NCBI GenBank assembly: GCA_002559145.1
Contig: NTXX01000034.1
Coordinates: 1 to 50,330, forward strand
Direction: 5' to 3'
DNA length: 50,330 nucleotides
Source: Bacillus sp. AFS006103
Lineage (GTDB): Bacteria > Bacillota > Bacilli > Bacillales > Cytobacillaceae
Shown piece after piece: positions 23,700 through 32,715 of this stretch; within the stretch, counting starts at the first letter, position 1; the number at the start of each line of letters is the position of its first letter. The notes beneath the pieces were generated by a model. That model had not been told where the DNA came from and ran no database searches. It was given only the letters and a program-made list of their open reading frames with translations. A program made the translations under genes and the position numbers.

Positions 23700-25084
23700 T
23701 AGGTTCTCTCCCCATTCTTAATAAATATCGTAAAAATTGACCCTTGATTTTCTTTACTTTCAACGGTAATTTCTCCATTATGGGATTCAATGATTTTCTT
23801 TACGACATATAATCCAAGACCAGTGCCGCCCGTTTTTCTTGCTCGCGATTGATCCACCCGGTAAAACCGATCCCAAACTTTTGGCAAGTCAGCCGCGGGA
23901 ATTCCAATCCCAGTATCTGAAATCTTTATTAAGGTAAATTCTGTCTCTAAATAAGAACTGATCGTAATCTCACCATGATTGGTATATTTCACCGCATTTT
24001 CAATCAGATTATAAATGACCTGTTCCATTCTTTGAATATCGATAAAAACCTTCGGGACATCCTCCAACTTCGCTGTAAGCTGTAACCCTTTTTTCGTAAC
24101 TTCCGGTTTAAGATTAGACATGACTTTTCTAATAATGGTATGAATATCGGTCCATTCTTTTTCAAGTTCGAATTTTCCAACTTGGAGTTTACTTAGCTCA
24201 AATAAATCATTAACAAGAATAGAAATGCGCTTTGCCTCTTTATTGATGATTTTTATATATTCCTTTTGTTCATCATCGTTTTTATACATTCCTTTTGACA
24301 GAATATCACTATATCCCTTTATATAAGTTAAGGGTGTTCGTAACTCATGTGAAACTGCTGCCAGGAAATCATTTCTACTGTTTTCATAATATTGCAGTTG
24401 TTCACCAAGTGACTGAATTGATTGTCCCAGTTGGGCAATTTCATCATTACCCCTTACAGGTATTCTTTGCTGGTATTTTCCCAAGGCAATTTTATTGGTT
24501 GCTTCCTTCATTATAAGGAGTGGAAGTGTAAGTTTTTTCGACATGATCCCAATCAAGGCAAATGCCAATAGAACTATTCCAAGACTAGCAATAATCATCA
24601 AAACATTTAATACAATGACAGTGTCCCTTAAAATTCGAGAAGGGTAATACATATATACATAGCCTTCACTTCCTCCAATTGGCGAGACGGTAATGATGTA
24701 TTCATGCTGCTTCCAATCACTTTCTAACACGAAACCACCAATTAGTTTTGTCCCTTTGTCCAATAAATGCTTTTCTATATCCTGATTTGGCTGAACAGAA
24801 GAAGAAAGGATCTTTTGGTTTAAATCAGTAATTAATACTTTCGTTGTTACACCTGTTTCCATTCTTATTACATGCTCGATTGTTTCTTGATTAAAATGTT
24901 CCTGAAGAACCTTCGCATGATTATTTCCTCTAACTAGCAAATCCTGTTTAATATAATCAACAAATAAGTTCGTAAATACACCATACAAAATCGTACCTAA
25001 TATAAGAAGCAAGGTGATAAATATTCCACTGAAAAGTAATGCCAGCTTAATCGAAATGCTATTGGTTTTCTTAAGTCCTATCAT
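23699..25084 (-). CDS. membrane sensor histidine kinase
   Basis: A 461-residue kinase with two membrane helices (about 12-36 and 157-180) enclosing an extracellular sensor of about 120 residues, a HAMP linker, the H-box SHELRTPLTYIKGY near residue 249, and HATPase N, G1 (DTGIGIP) and G2 (GGTGLGLY) boxes. The sensor part has no Met/His-rich metal site that I can see, so the signal is open. Unusually for Bacillus OmpR systems the kinase gene comes first, then the regulator, then a Met-rich small membrane protein. ATG follows AAGGAG. Confidence 0.93.
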   Translation of the reverse strand: MIGLKKTNSISIKLALLFSGIFITLLLILGTILYGVFTNLFVDYIKQDLLVRGNNHAKVLQEHFNQETIEHVIRMETGVTTKVLITDLNQKILSSSVQPNQDIEKHLLDKGTKLIGGFVLESDWKQHEYIITVSPIGGSEGYVYMYYPSRILRDTVIVLNVLMIIASLGIVLLAFALIGIMSKKLTLPLLIMKEATNKIALGKYQQRIPVRGNDEIAQLGQSIQSLGEQLQYYENSRNDFLAAVSHELRTPLTYIKGYSDILSKGMYKNDDEQKEYIKIINKEAKRISILVNDLFELSKLQVGKFELEKEWTDIHTIIRKVMSNLKPEVTKKGLQLTAKLEDVPKVFIDIQRMEQVIYNLIENAVKYTNHGEITISSYLETEFTLIKISDTGIGIPAADLPKVWDRFYRVDQSRARKTGGTGLGLYVVKKIIESHNGEITVESKENQGSIFTIFIKNGERT

Positions 25085-25184
25085 CCAAAGGGCTCCTTAA
25101 CATGGGTTTGGGATAATTTTACTCTTATCATAGCCTAAAATAATCGAGAAATTATGGAGAAACAGGCATAATTAGTTACTAAAG

Positions 25185-25217
25185 CAAAAAAGGCACAGTG
25201 CGTGGTACACTATGCCT
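25185..25217 (-). terminator. terminator of the copA unit
   Basis: AGGCACAGTG (25191-25200) pairs with CACTATGCCT (25208-25217), with one G-U pair in the minus-strand RNA, then TTTTTT. It ends transcription of copA plus the small peptide gene before the kinase gene. Confidence 0.78.
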
Positions 25218-25237
25218 CCTAATCATAATTTATTTAA

Positions 25238-25366
25238 TTATTCGTGATTCACTCCATTATTATGTTGAGGAATAGAATCAGGTTGTATGGTTGAACTATA
25301 AATACCATAACCAGCCATTACAATAAGCAAATAGGCAAATCCAGCAATCATCCATTTCTTTATCAT
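25238..25366 (-). CDS. small membrane peptide downstream of copA, 42 residues
   Basis: A short gene starts at ATG 25366 with GAGGAG seven bases upstream. It encodes MIKKWMIAGFAYLLIVMAGY (one membrane helix) and an outside tail ending PQHNNGVNHE with two His. It lies 12 bases past the copA stop and before the shared terminator. Function is unknown; it could be a CopA accessory peptide. Confidence 0.62.
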   Translation of the reverse strand: MIKKWMIAGFAYLLIVMAGYGIYSSTIQPDSIPQHNNGVNHE

Positions 25367-25378
25367 AGTCATTCTCCT

Positions 25379-27802
25379 CTACAATTTAACTTTTTGTAGT
25401 CTGAGCGCATTGAGGACAACAGAAACTGAGCTAAATGCCATGGCGGCTCCCGCAAGCCATGGGGCAAGGAAACCTAGAGCCGCAATGGGAATTCCAAGCG
25501 TGTTGTAACCGAATGCCCAGAAGAGGTTTTGTTTAATATTATTGATCGTCTTTTTACTCATATAAATCGCATCGGCAATACTATTCAAATCACCACGGAT
25601 TAGGGTAATGTCAGCGGCCTCCATCGCCACATCTGTACCCGTTCCAATCGCCATACCAATGTCCGCAACCGCTAGTGCTGGCGCATCATTAATTCCGTCT
25701 CCAACCATGGCCACCTTTTTACCCTGGGCCTGAAGCTTCTTAACCTCATCCGCTTTTCCTTCTGGCAGAACCTCGGCGATGACCTGGTCAATTCCTACTT
25801 CGGCAGCGATAGAGCTTGCTGTTTGCTGGTTGTCTCCAGTAATCATGATGACTTCCAGACCCATTTCCTTCAGGCGCTTGATGGCAGACTTAGAAGTATC
25901 TTTGATGGTATCGGCTACTGCGACGATTCCTGCGTAGCTTTGATTGACTGCTACAAGCATTGCAGTTTTTCCTTCTCGTTCTAGTCTATCCATTTTATCC
26001 AAGGCAGGATCAATGGTGACTTGGTACTTGTTCATAAGCTTTCTTGTTCCAATCAATAGCTCGTTTCCATCTACAGTTGCCGTAATTCCAAAACCTGGAA
26101 CGGACTCAAACGTGGTTACCTCTTTGAAGTCGATTCCTTTTTCTTTAATTCCCTCTACAATGGCCTGCGCAAGCGGGTGTTCCGATTGCTTTTCGGCCGA
26201 TCCAACCAACGACAATAATTCTTCTTCGTTTAGGGAAGACGATTCAAGAATGACATCTGTTAAAACAGGTGCTCCATTTGTCACGGTTCCCGTTTTATCT
26301 AAAATGATGGTAGAGATGCGATGAGTCATTTCCAGATGCTCCCCGCCTTTAAACAGGATTCCAAATTCAGCTGCACGGCCTGAGCCGGCCATAATCGATG
26401 TAGGCGTTGCAAGACCAAGAGCACAAGGACAAGCAATGACCAAAACAGCAATCATTTTCTCTAACGCTTCGGCAAAATCCCCAGGTGCTGCCCATAAATA
26501 CCACACGATAAAAGTAACAATTGCAATTCCAACCACAATCGGGACAAACACACCTGAAATTTGGTCGGCAAGGCGCTGGATTGGTGCTTTCGAGCCTTGT
26601 GCTTCTTCAACAACCTTAATGATTTGGGCTAGCGCTGTATCTTTGCCAACCTTTGTTGCTTCAATTTTTAAGAATCCATTTTTATTAATGGTTGCTCCAA
26701 TCACTTCGTCTCCAATGCTTTTATCGACTGGAACACTTTCCCCTGTTAGCATTGATTCATCAATCGCCGAACGTCCATCGACAATTCGTCCGTCCACCGG
26801 AATTTTTTCACCTGGTTTTACATGGATAATATCTCCGACGATTACTTCTTCAAGTGGAACTTCTTGTTCAATCCCGTTCCTTTCTATTAAAGCCGTCTTT
26901 GCCTGCAGCCCCATTAGTTTCTTGATTGCTTCTGACGAGCGTCCTTTTGCCTTTGCTTCAAACAGCTTTCCAAGAATAATCAAGGTAATTAAAATTGAAC
27001 TTGTTTCATAATAGAGTTCCACCGTATGGGCGGTTCCCCCAAGCGCAGAAAAAGATAAATAAACACTATAAAAGTAAGCCGCTGATGTTCCGAGAGCTAC
27101 AAGGACATCCATATTGGCACTTTTATTTTTTAGTGCTTTAAAGGCACCCACATAAAACTGTTTCCCAATGATAAATTGGACAGGAGTAGCCAAAGCAAGC
27201 TGCACCCAAGGATTCATAAACATCTCAGGTACATAAATAAAAGAGGTAAACGAAAAGTGCCCGACCATTGCCCACAATAATGGCAGAGATAGAATCGTGG
27301 AAAAAATGAATTTCCCCGTTTGTTTTTCGATTTCTTTTTGGCGATAATCAGCGGTTTCCTGTTGCTGCGCTTCATCTTTAACCCGGGCTCCATACCCAAG
27401 TGCTTCGACTTTTTGAATAATCTCATTTTTGGAAAGTGCAGATGGATTATACTCTACTGTTGCCTTTTCCAAAGCTAGATTAACATTTGCTTTCGAAACA
27501 CCGTTTAATTTATTTAACCCTTTTTCGATCCTCGTTGCACAAGCCGCACAAGTCATTCCTGTAATATCAAACTCTGCTTTTTCTGTAACGATATCGTATC
27601 CTAAATCTTTAACCTTTTTTTCGAGTGCTCCGAGATTGGTTACAGCGGGATCGTACTTTATGGAGGACCGCTCCAGGGCAAGGTTGACAGTAGCTGCTTC
27701 GACACCTTCGACTTTATTTAAACCCTTTTCTATTCTTACGGCACAGGCCGCACAGGTCATTCCAGTTATTTGTAATGTGGTTTCTTGTATGTTCTGACTC
27801 AT
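25379..27802 (-). CDS. copA: copper-exporting P1B-type ATPase CopA
   Basis: CopA pumps Cu+ out of the cytoplasm. The 807-residue protein has two N-terminal metal-binding domains, each with GMTCAACA (residues 14-21 and about 82-89), then eight membrane helices, the CPC metal site ([13 protein letters not shown]), DKTGT phosphorylation site, the SEHPLA motif, GDGINDAPA, and a final helix pair with [15 protein letters not shown]. All key residues are intact. ATG 27802 has AGGAG nine bases upstream; a TTG three codons earlier touches that site. It lies downstream of copZ but is separated by a strong terminator and a CsoR-like box. Confidence 0.97.
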   Translation of the reverse strand: MSQNIQETTLQITGMTCAACAVRIEKGLNKVEGVEAATVNLALERSSIKYDPAVTNLGALEKKVKDLGYDIVTEKAEFDITGMTCAACATRIEKGLNKLNGVSKANVNLALEKATVEYNPSALSKNEIIQKVEALGYGARVKDEAQQQETADYRQKEIEKQTGKFIFSTILSLPLLWAMVGHFSFTSFIYVPEMFMNPWVQLALATPVQFIIGKQFYVGAFKALKNKSANMDVLVALGTSAAYFYSVYLSFSALGGTAHTVELYYETSSILITLIILGKLFEAKAKGRSSEAIKKLMGLQAKTALIERNGIEQEVPLEEVIVGDIIHVKPGEKIPVDGRIVDGRSAIDESMLTGESVPVDKSIGDEVIGATINKNGFLKIEATKVGKDTALAQIIKVVEEAQGSKAPIQRLADQISGVFVPIVVGIAIVTFIVWYLWAAPGDFAEALEKMIAVLVIACPCALGLATPTSIMAGSGRAAEFGILFKGGEHLEMTHRISTIILDKTGTVTNGAPVLTDVILESSSLNEEELLSLVGSAEKQSEHPLAQAIVEGIKEKGIDFKEVTTFESVPGFGITATVDGNELLIGTRKLMNKYQVTIDPALDKMDRLEREGKTAMLVAVNQSYAGIVAVADTIKDTSKSAIKRLKEMGLEVIMITGDNQQTASSIAAEVGIDQVIAEVLPEGKADEVKKLQAQGKKVAMVGDGINDAPALAVADIGMAIGTGTDVAMEAADITLIRGDLNSIADAIYMSKKTINNIKQNLFWAFGYNTLGIPIAALGFLAPWLAGAAMAFSSVSVVLNALRLQKVKL

Positions 27803-27817
27803 AAAAACCAACTCCTA

Positions 27818-27834
27818 ATACCTATATGGGGTAT
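27818..27834 (-). promoter_or_regulatory. CsoR-like operator in the copA leader
   Basis: ATACCTATATGGGGTAT is a GC-cored inverted repeat flanked by AT, the form of CsoR/Cu operators. It lies between a candidate -10 (TAAAAT, about 27834-27839) and the copA ribosome binding site. No good -35 is visible. Confidence 0.55.
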
Positions 27835-27843
27835 ATTTTATTT

Positions 27844-27872
27844 CTAAAAAACGTGCTATAAAATAGCACGTT
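27844..27872 (-). terminator. terminator between copZ and copA
   Basis: AACGTGCTA (27850-27858) and TAGCACGTT (27864-27872) pair perfectly around a five-base loop and are followed by seven T's on the minus strand, 15 bases past the copZ stop. Confidence 0.85.
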
Positions 27873-27886
27873 CCTTTGTTTTAAAA

Positions 27887-28093
27887 TTAAACAACATCAT
27901 ATCCCTGATCATCAATGGTTTCTTTAATGGTTGCAAGAGCAACGGTCTCATTATTAAACTCTATATCAACAGTGCCTCCCTTGAGATTAACCATTACGGT
28001 CTTCACGCCGTCAAGAGCACCCACACTTCCTTCAACTGACTTAACACAATGACCACAAGACATGCCTTTTACCTTTAATGTTACTTTCTCCAT
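27887..28093 (-). CDS. copZ: copper chaperone CopZ
   Basis: A 68-residue heavy-metal-associated domain with GMSCGHC at residues 10-16, the Cu(I)-binding CxxC of CopZ, and the usual beta-alpha-beta pattern to the end (IDDQGYDVV). It delivers Cu+ to CopA in the cytoplasm. ATG 28093 follows GAGGGGTTTG spacing. The upstream promoter overlaps a CsoR-type site. Confidence 0.95.
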   Translation of the reverse strand: MEKVTLKVKGMSCGHCVKSVEGSVGALDGVKTVMVNLKGGTVDIEFNNETVALATIKETIDDQGYDVV

Positions 28094-28133
28094 TATTCAA
28101 ACCCCTCTCATGTTTTGTTACTTCCTATAATCA

Positions 28134-28164
28134 ATATATTACCATACCCCCCTACAGTATACAA
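28134..28164 (-). promoter_or_regulatory. copZ promoter with CsoR operator
   Basis: On the minus strand the sequence TACTGTAGGGGGGTATGGTA closely resembles the B. subtilis copZA CsoR site (TACCCTACGGGGGTATGGTA). It lies between TTGTAT (-35, 28159-28164) and TAATAT (-10, about 28136-28141), spacing 17. Copper-loaded CsoR should leave this site. The csoR gene itself is not in this window. Confidence 0.8.
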
Positions 28165-28227
28165 CATCTTTTATTTATAATTCATAATTTGTTCATTGAA
28201 ATTAAAAATACCTTTCTCTTTTAGCTA

Positions 28228-28764
28228 TTATTTTAAGTTTGTTTCTTTTAACTCCTCCCTATTCCAGATAAATACCCTTGACGGAATATCGTCAATGCCT
28301 TTTAAGTTAAGCGATATATTCACGTAACCGGTATTAACTTCCCCATTCCAAGTCAAATAGCCCATCATATGGTGAGAATCCTTACTGGAAGGCTCCCACT
28401 TAAAATTTTGAGTATTTGGATCTGACCCAAATGAAACTTCTGCTAACTGGGAGATCTTGTATTGTTGAAGATCAACAGAGTGTGTATTCATAACAATTTC
28501 AAAAACAAGTTTTGAATTGGTGCTTTTTTCCGGTAGCAAAGTAGCTTTTACGACTACTGCACCCTGTGATTGTGTTTTTGTTAATCCATCTTCCACGCCT
28601 TCAGCATCAGGCCTCATTTGTTTTGATGCTTCGGTAACTTTGGCTACGTTAGTAGCCTCACTTGTTGAATTTTTGCTTATCACTATACTTGTAATAAAAT
28701 AACCTCCAAAACCACCTACAGCAAGAAATACTAGCGTCAGTATAATCCATTTTGGCTTTAGCAT
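28228..28764 (-). CDS. membrane-anchored extracytoplasmic protein of unknown function
   Basis: The 178-residue product has an uncleaved N-terminal anchor (about 5-27, IILTLVFLAVGGFGGYFITS), a polar linker, and a beta-rich outer domain (about 70-170) with KLVFEIVMNTHSVDLQQY and a SHHMMGYLTW segment that could bind metal. I do not recognise the family. It begins 134 bases upstream of the copZ promoter on the same strand, and copZ is downstream in the other direction of reading; no terminator separates its stop from the YncE-like gene's upstream neighbour clearly. ATG 28764 has GGAGGT seven bases upstream. Confidence 0.65.
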   Translation of the reverse strand: MLKPKWIILTLVFLAVGGFGGYFITSIVISKNSTSEATNVAKVTEASKQMRPDAEGVEDGLTKTQSQGAVVVKATLLPEKSTNSKLVFEIVMNTHSVDLQQYKISQLAEVSFGSDPNTQNFKWEPSSKDSHHMMGYLTWNGEVNTGYVNISLNLKGIDDIPSRVFIWNREELKETNLK

Positions 28765-28844
28765 GGTTTGCACCTCCCTATGGTTTTAATCATCTCATTT
28801 AAATATGCAGATTATATTGAGTTTTATTGAAAGTTTTTTGAAAA

Positions 28845-28873
28845 ACAAAAGACCGCGGCAATTGATGCGGTCT
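28845..28873 (-). terminator. terminator after the YncE-like gene
   Basis: GACCGC (28851-28856) and GCGGTC (28867-28872) pair around a ten-base loop and are followed by a T-rich tail on the minus strand, about 18 bases past the stop at 28890. Confidence 0.78.
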
Positions 28874-28889
28874 CATAAATTGGTTAAAC

Positions 28890-29963
28890 TTATTTCATTA
28901 TACTGATGCCATTAGGAACTTTTCCGACATCCAAAGTCTTTACTACCTTCTTTGCTGCAAGATCGATGACACTGACTGTGTTTTCAAACATATTTGTAAC
29001 ATAGGCGTATTTATTATCACTGCTGGTTACCACACCGTGAGACCCTTTACCCGTTTCAATTGTTGCTGTAACTGTTTTAGTTGTAATATCGACAATTGAC
29101 ATGGAATTAGATGGAGATTCCTCGGTCCCTTGATTTGCTACATAAGCAAATTTGTTGCTAGAATCAATATATACTTGAGCAGGTTCTTTTCCGACTTCCA
29201 CTTTGTTGACTTCATTTGTTTCTAAATTCACGATAGCCAAGGCGTTTTCGGCGTTCAAAGTTACAACTAGCGTTTTTCCATCTGCCGTAATTCCTGTTGT
29301 TACGGGAGTTGCCCCCACTTTAATCTTCTTTTCTTCTTTCATTGTTTCAATATTGACCACACTAACTGTATCTTCAGCCATGTTAGCAATATAGGCATAT
29401 TTGCTGTCGTGGGATATTCTGAAACCATGAGGTCCTTTTCCAGTTGAGATTGTTTTAATAACTGAATAAGTTTTCATATCAATGATAGATACGGTGTTGT
29501 CTTCATTATTTGTAACCAGTGCATACTTTCCGTCCTCTGTAAAAACAATGTGTGCCGGATGGTTGCCAACTTCGACAGTTTTGAGAAGCTCATTAGTGGT
29601 AGTATCGAAGAAAAGAGCATTTCCATTCATCTCCATGTCATGCCCACCGTCATGACTTCCTTCCATCATTGGAACCAATGTTGCTCCGACTATTTTACCA
29701 TCGGGAGACACCTGAATATTATGTACAGTCCCTTCTCCTTCAATTGTTGCTGCAACAGTGTTGTCAGCAGCATTTACCTTTGTAATACTTCCACTCTCAT
29801 TTGCAGTAAAATAGTACTTTGCCTCTTTATCCACAGTTTTTTCAACATTTGATGGATTGTCTTTTTTTTCCAAATTCCCTTCTTCTTTATTCGAACTACA
29901 TCCCGCGAGTAAAATACCAAACATTAACAGCAGCCCAATTAATAGTAAGTTAATTTTTTTCAT
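28890..29963 (-). CDS. YncE-like (YVTN) beta-propeller lipoprotein
   Basis: The 357-residue lipoprotein (lipobox LAGC near residue 21) is a seven-bladed propeller with YVTN-type repeats: YALVTNNEDNTVSIID, YAYIANMAEDTVSVVN, FAYVANQGTEESPSNSMSIVD, YAYVTNMFENTVSVID. A His/Met/Asp-rich insert (GSHDGGHDMEMNG) lies near residue 105. Such proteins sit on the outer face of the membrane; several occur near copper or nitrite-reductase genes, but no reaction can be assigned. ATG 29963 has GGAGGAAGG upstream. Confidence 0.85.
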   Translation of the reverse strand: MKKINLLLIGLLLMFGILLAGCSSNKEEGNLEKKDNPSNVEKTVDKEAKYYFTANESGSITKVNAADNTVAATIEGEGTVHNIQVSPDGKIVGATLVPMMEGSHDGGHDMEMNGNALFFDTTTNELLKTVEVGNHPAHIVFTEDGKYALVTNNEDNTVSIIDMKTYSVIKTISTGKGPHGFRISHDSKYAYIANMAEDTVSVVNIETMKEEKKIKVGATPVTTGITADGKTLVVTLNAENALAIVNLETNEVNKVEVGKEPAQVYIDSSNKFAYVANQGTEESPSNSMSIVDITTKTVTATIETGKGSHGVVTSSDNKYAYVTNMFENTVSVIDLAAKKVVKTLDVGKVPNGISIMK

Positions 29964-30169
29964 TTTTCCTTCCTCCTCTTAATATCTACCATTATCATAA
30001 ACAAGGTGGTGATGAGTAAAACGTGATTTCCATCATTATAGAAATTTTCAAGTAGCATCTCTTACAATATTGTGAAAATCCATAAATACTGCAAACTTTT
30101 ATTTTATAATATGCGGACCTTAAATGGCTTTGTTAGATTTTCACAGACAATCATCTTTACCATAGCCCT

Positions 30170-30200
30170 AAAATAATAAAGCCCTCTTAATCAAGAGGGC
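30170..30200 (-). terminator. terminator of the cyd operon
   Basis: GCCCTCTT (30181-30188) and AAGAGGGC (30193-30200) form a perfect eight-pair stem followed by T-rich sequence on the minus strand, just past the cydS-like stop. Confidence 0.85.
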
Positions 30201-30211
30201 AAAAAAATAGT

Positions 30212-30313
30212 TTATTTTTCCACAAAATCATCTTTCAGTGCAATCCAAAACGCCACGGCAATTGACGCAAGCATGACAAGAAACGGTGCATAGAAAAGTA
30301 AGAAATCATCCAA
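30212..30313 (-). CDS. cydS: CydS-like third subunit of cytochrome bd oxidase, 33 residues
   Basis: The short frame begins at TTG 30313, with GGGGGA eight bases upstream, 14 bases after the cydB stop. It encodes one membrane helix with YAPFLVMLASIAVAFW, then ALKDDFVEK. Length, helix and the YAP...AFW...LKD pattern match CydS, the small third subunit seen in the Geobacillus bd oxidase structure, which stabilises the haem b595 region. It is too short for routine gene finders. Confidence 0.8.
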   Translation of the reverse strand: MDDFLLFYAPFLVMLASIAVAFWIALKDDFVEK

Positions 30314-30327
30314 AGCATTCGTCCCCC

Positions 30328-31356
30328 TTAAGCATGTTCATCATTCCGATTCCCTTGCACATATTCCTTGTTAAACAGGAACAATTTTAACAAAAGATAT
30401 ATTGACGGGAGAAGCAAGCCCAGCCCTGCTATGAAGGCAACAATCAGAGCAATTGCCATCGATTTATTGGTAAAGCTATCGTATAGGGTGAGGTAGGGAT
30501 ACAGTAAATAGGGATAATGAGAAGCACCATAAGCCAAAAAAGCTAGCGCAAATTGCCCTGCCAACAGTCCAAATGCCAGCCCATAGGCACGTCGCTTCCA
30601 GATTAAATAGACGGTTCCACAAAAAAACAAAACAGACAATCCGAACAACCACCAGAGGTCGAGTAAGCGCTGATAATGTTCTGGGTTGTGCGTCCTCATT
30701 TCAAATATAATCCCCGCAGCGGTAATTATGGCAGGTCCTGCCCAGCTAAGCGCATATTTTCGCAATAGGTTCGTGGCGGCCGCGTCCCCGGCAAGATCGG
30801 CATACCATGTCAAAAATACTGCTGAAATATATAATACGGCTGTTAGACTTAGGACCACAATACTCCATGATAATGGGCTGGTAAACAATGCCCAATAATC
30901 GAGTACAGGGGCGGAATTTTCCATTGCCACAAAGCCGCCCTCTGAAATCGTCAAGACACTCGACAGGGACGCTGGAATAAACAGTCCCGTAAGCCCATAC
31001 AGGATGGTGTAGCGTTTATGTTTGAGTCCTCCATAAGTGGTAAATGCATAATAGGCCCCTCGAATCGCCAGCAAAATAATCGCAATACTTGCCGGCACAA
31101 GTAGGGTCGTCCCATAGTAATAGGCCGTTTTTGGAAAAAAACCAACCATACCGACAAAGAAAAACACTAAAAAAACATTGGTGACTTCCCAAACCGGCGA
31201 TAGATAGCGGTGAATAATCTTTGTTAAAATATGCTGTTTGCCTGATATTGTACTGTATGCATTAAAGAATCCTGCCCCAAAATCAATGGATGCAATGATA
31301 ATATATCCAAACAGAAACAGCCCCAGAGCTGAAATACCGACGATTTCCAGTGTCAT
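30328..31356 (-). CDS. cydB: cytochrome bd quinol oxidase subunit II
   Basis: The 342-residue protein has eight to nine membrane helices and the CydB N-terminus (GYIIIASIDFGAGFFN) with a family Trp/Gly-rich pattern (YWALFTSPLSWSIVVLSLTAV). It pairs with CydA to form the high-oxygen-affinity terminal oxidase. Its ATG overlaps the cydA stop by four bases. The first residues follow the family, so 31356 is the preferred start. Confidence 0.95.
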   Translation of the reverse strand: MTLEIVGISALGLFLFGYIIIASIDFGAGFFNAYSTISGKQHILTKIIHRYLSPVWEVTNVFLVFFFVGMVGFFPKTAYYYGTTLLVPASIAIILLAIRGAYYAFTTYGGLKHKRYTILYGLTGLFIPASLSSVLTISEGGFVAMENSAPVLDYWALFTSPLSWSIVVLSLTAVLYISAVFLTWYADLAGDAAATNLLRKYALSWAGPAIITAAGIIFEMRTHNPEHYQRLLDLWWLFGLSVLFFCGTVYLIWKRRAYGLAFGLLAGQFALAFLAYGASHYPYLLYPYLTLYDSFTNKSMAIALIVAFIAGLGLLLPSIYLLLKLFLFNKEYVQGNRNDEHA

Positions 31357-32699
31357 AACGCATCACCCGCTTTCTCGGGGGCTCTGTCGGCCAGTTCCTG
31401 TTCCACCGTGTTCTTCCGGAACATTCGCCAGAGGACAACCACACTGCCAATCCCAAGGACAAGATAAAGCCCGGCAAATAAAACCAACATAAGATCGACT
31501 TGACCACTTGTCGTCGCCGCATCCTTTGTTCTCAAAATCCCACGTAGGACCCAGGGCTGACGGCCGACCTCGTCCAGCCACCACCCAGCCTCGATCGCAA
31601 GGATAGAGAGAGGACCGCCGAGCACTAGCAGCCAGCGGAACCATGTAGACAAAACGAAACGCCATTGGCGCCAGATACCGATTACGCACACCAAAGACAA
31701 AGCGGTCATCCACATCCCAATCGTCACCATCGTATCAAACAAATAGTGGATATATAGCGGCGGCACTTCATCCTTTGGAAATTGATCAAGTCCAATCACT
31801 TCTGCATTAGGGACCTCATGGGCAAGAATACTGAGTGCAAAAGGAATTTTCAGTGCGTATTTGACTTCTCCATTGTCAAGGACACCATAAAGTATAAGTG
31901 GCACACCTTTCCCTGTTTCAAAGTGCCACTCAGCTGCTGCTAATTTTTCCGGCTGATATTCAGCCAAGTACTTGCCGGAGAAATCGCCTAAAAGCGCGGT
32001 TGCGACGGAAAAGACCAATCCAAGTTTCATTGTTAAAAACAACGCCTTTTTATGATAGATATGGTTTGAACCTTTAAGTAACCGGAAGGCACCAATCGCA
32101 GCGAGGACAAACGCCGATGTCATATAAGCGGTGACAACGACATGGGCCACTTTAGTCGGCATGGCCGGATTAAACATCGCCAAGATTGGACTGACATCTA
32201 CGAGTTGACCATTGACCACATCAAAGCCCTTTGGTGCATTCATAAATGCATTCACAATCGTAATAAAGACGGCTGAAAATGAGGCGCCTAAGGCCACTGG
32301 TATCAGCAGGAGCAAATGTTTTTTCTGATTTTCAAATCGATCCCAAGTATATATGTATATCCCTAAAAAAATCGCTTCAAAGAAAAAGGCAAAGGTCTCC
32401 ATAAATAATGGAAGGGCAATCACATTTCCCGCCAACTGCATGAAGTTGGGCCAGAGGAGAGAAAGCTGTAACCCGATCGCAGTCCCAGTCACAACACCGA
32501 CAGCCACGGTAATCACATATCCCCTTGTCCATCTTCGCGCGAGTAAAATATAGTGTTCATCCTGTTTCTTGATTCCGACCCATTGGGCAATCATAATCAT
32601 CAGTGGAATCCCGACCCCAATGGTTGCATAAATAATATGAAAGGACAAAGTCAGTTCGGTTAGGACACGACTAAAAAATACGGCTTCTTCATTACCCAT
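31353..32699 (-). CDS. cydA: cytochrome bd quinol oxidase subunit I
   Basis: CydA carries the quinol site and haems b558, b595 and d and reduces O2 to water. The 448-residue product has the haem-ligand His near residue 21 (LTLSFHIIYATIGVG), nine helices and the conserved EVGRQPWVLRG motif near 390. The periplasmic Q-loop is short, as in the Bacillus/Geobacillus YthA-type oxidases. I start at ATG 32699, with GGGGGGAG just upstream; a 13-residue N-terminal extension has no site. It precedes cydB and cydS in one operon. Confidence 0.95.
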   Translation of the reverse strand: MGNEEAVFFSRVLTELTLSFHIIYATIGVGIPLMIMIAQWVGIKKQDEHYILLARRWTRGYVITVAVGVVTGTAIGLQLSLLWPNFMQLAGNVIALPLFMETFAFFFEAIFLGIYIYTWDRFENQKKHLLLLIPVALGASFSAVFITIVNAFMNAPKGFDVVNGQLVDVSPILAMFNPAMPTKVAHVVVTAYMTSAFVLAAIGAFRLLKGSNHIYHKKALFLTMKLGLVFSVATALLGDFSGKYLAEYQPEKLAAAEWHFETGKGVPLILYGVLDNGEVKYALKIPFALSILAHEVPNAEVIGLDQFPKDEVPPLYIHYLFDTMVTIGMWMTALSLVCVIGIWRQWRFVLSTWFRWLLVLGGPLSILAIEAGWWLDEVGRQPWVLRGILRTKDAATTSGQVDLMLVLFAGLYLVLGIGSVVVLWRMFRKNTVEQELADRAPEKAGDAL

Positions 32700-32715
32700 T
32701 AAACTCCCCCCTTTC

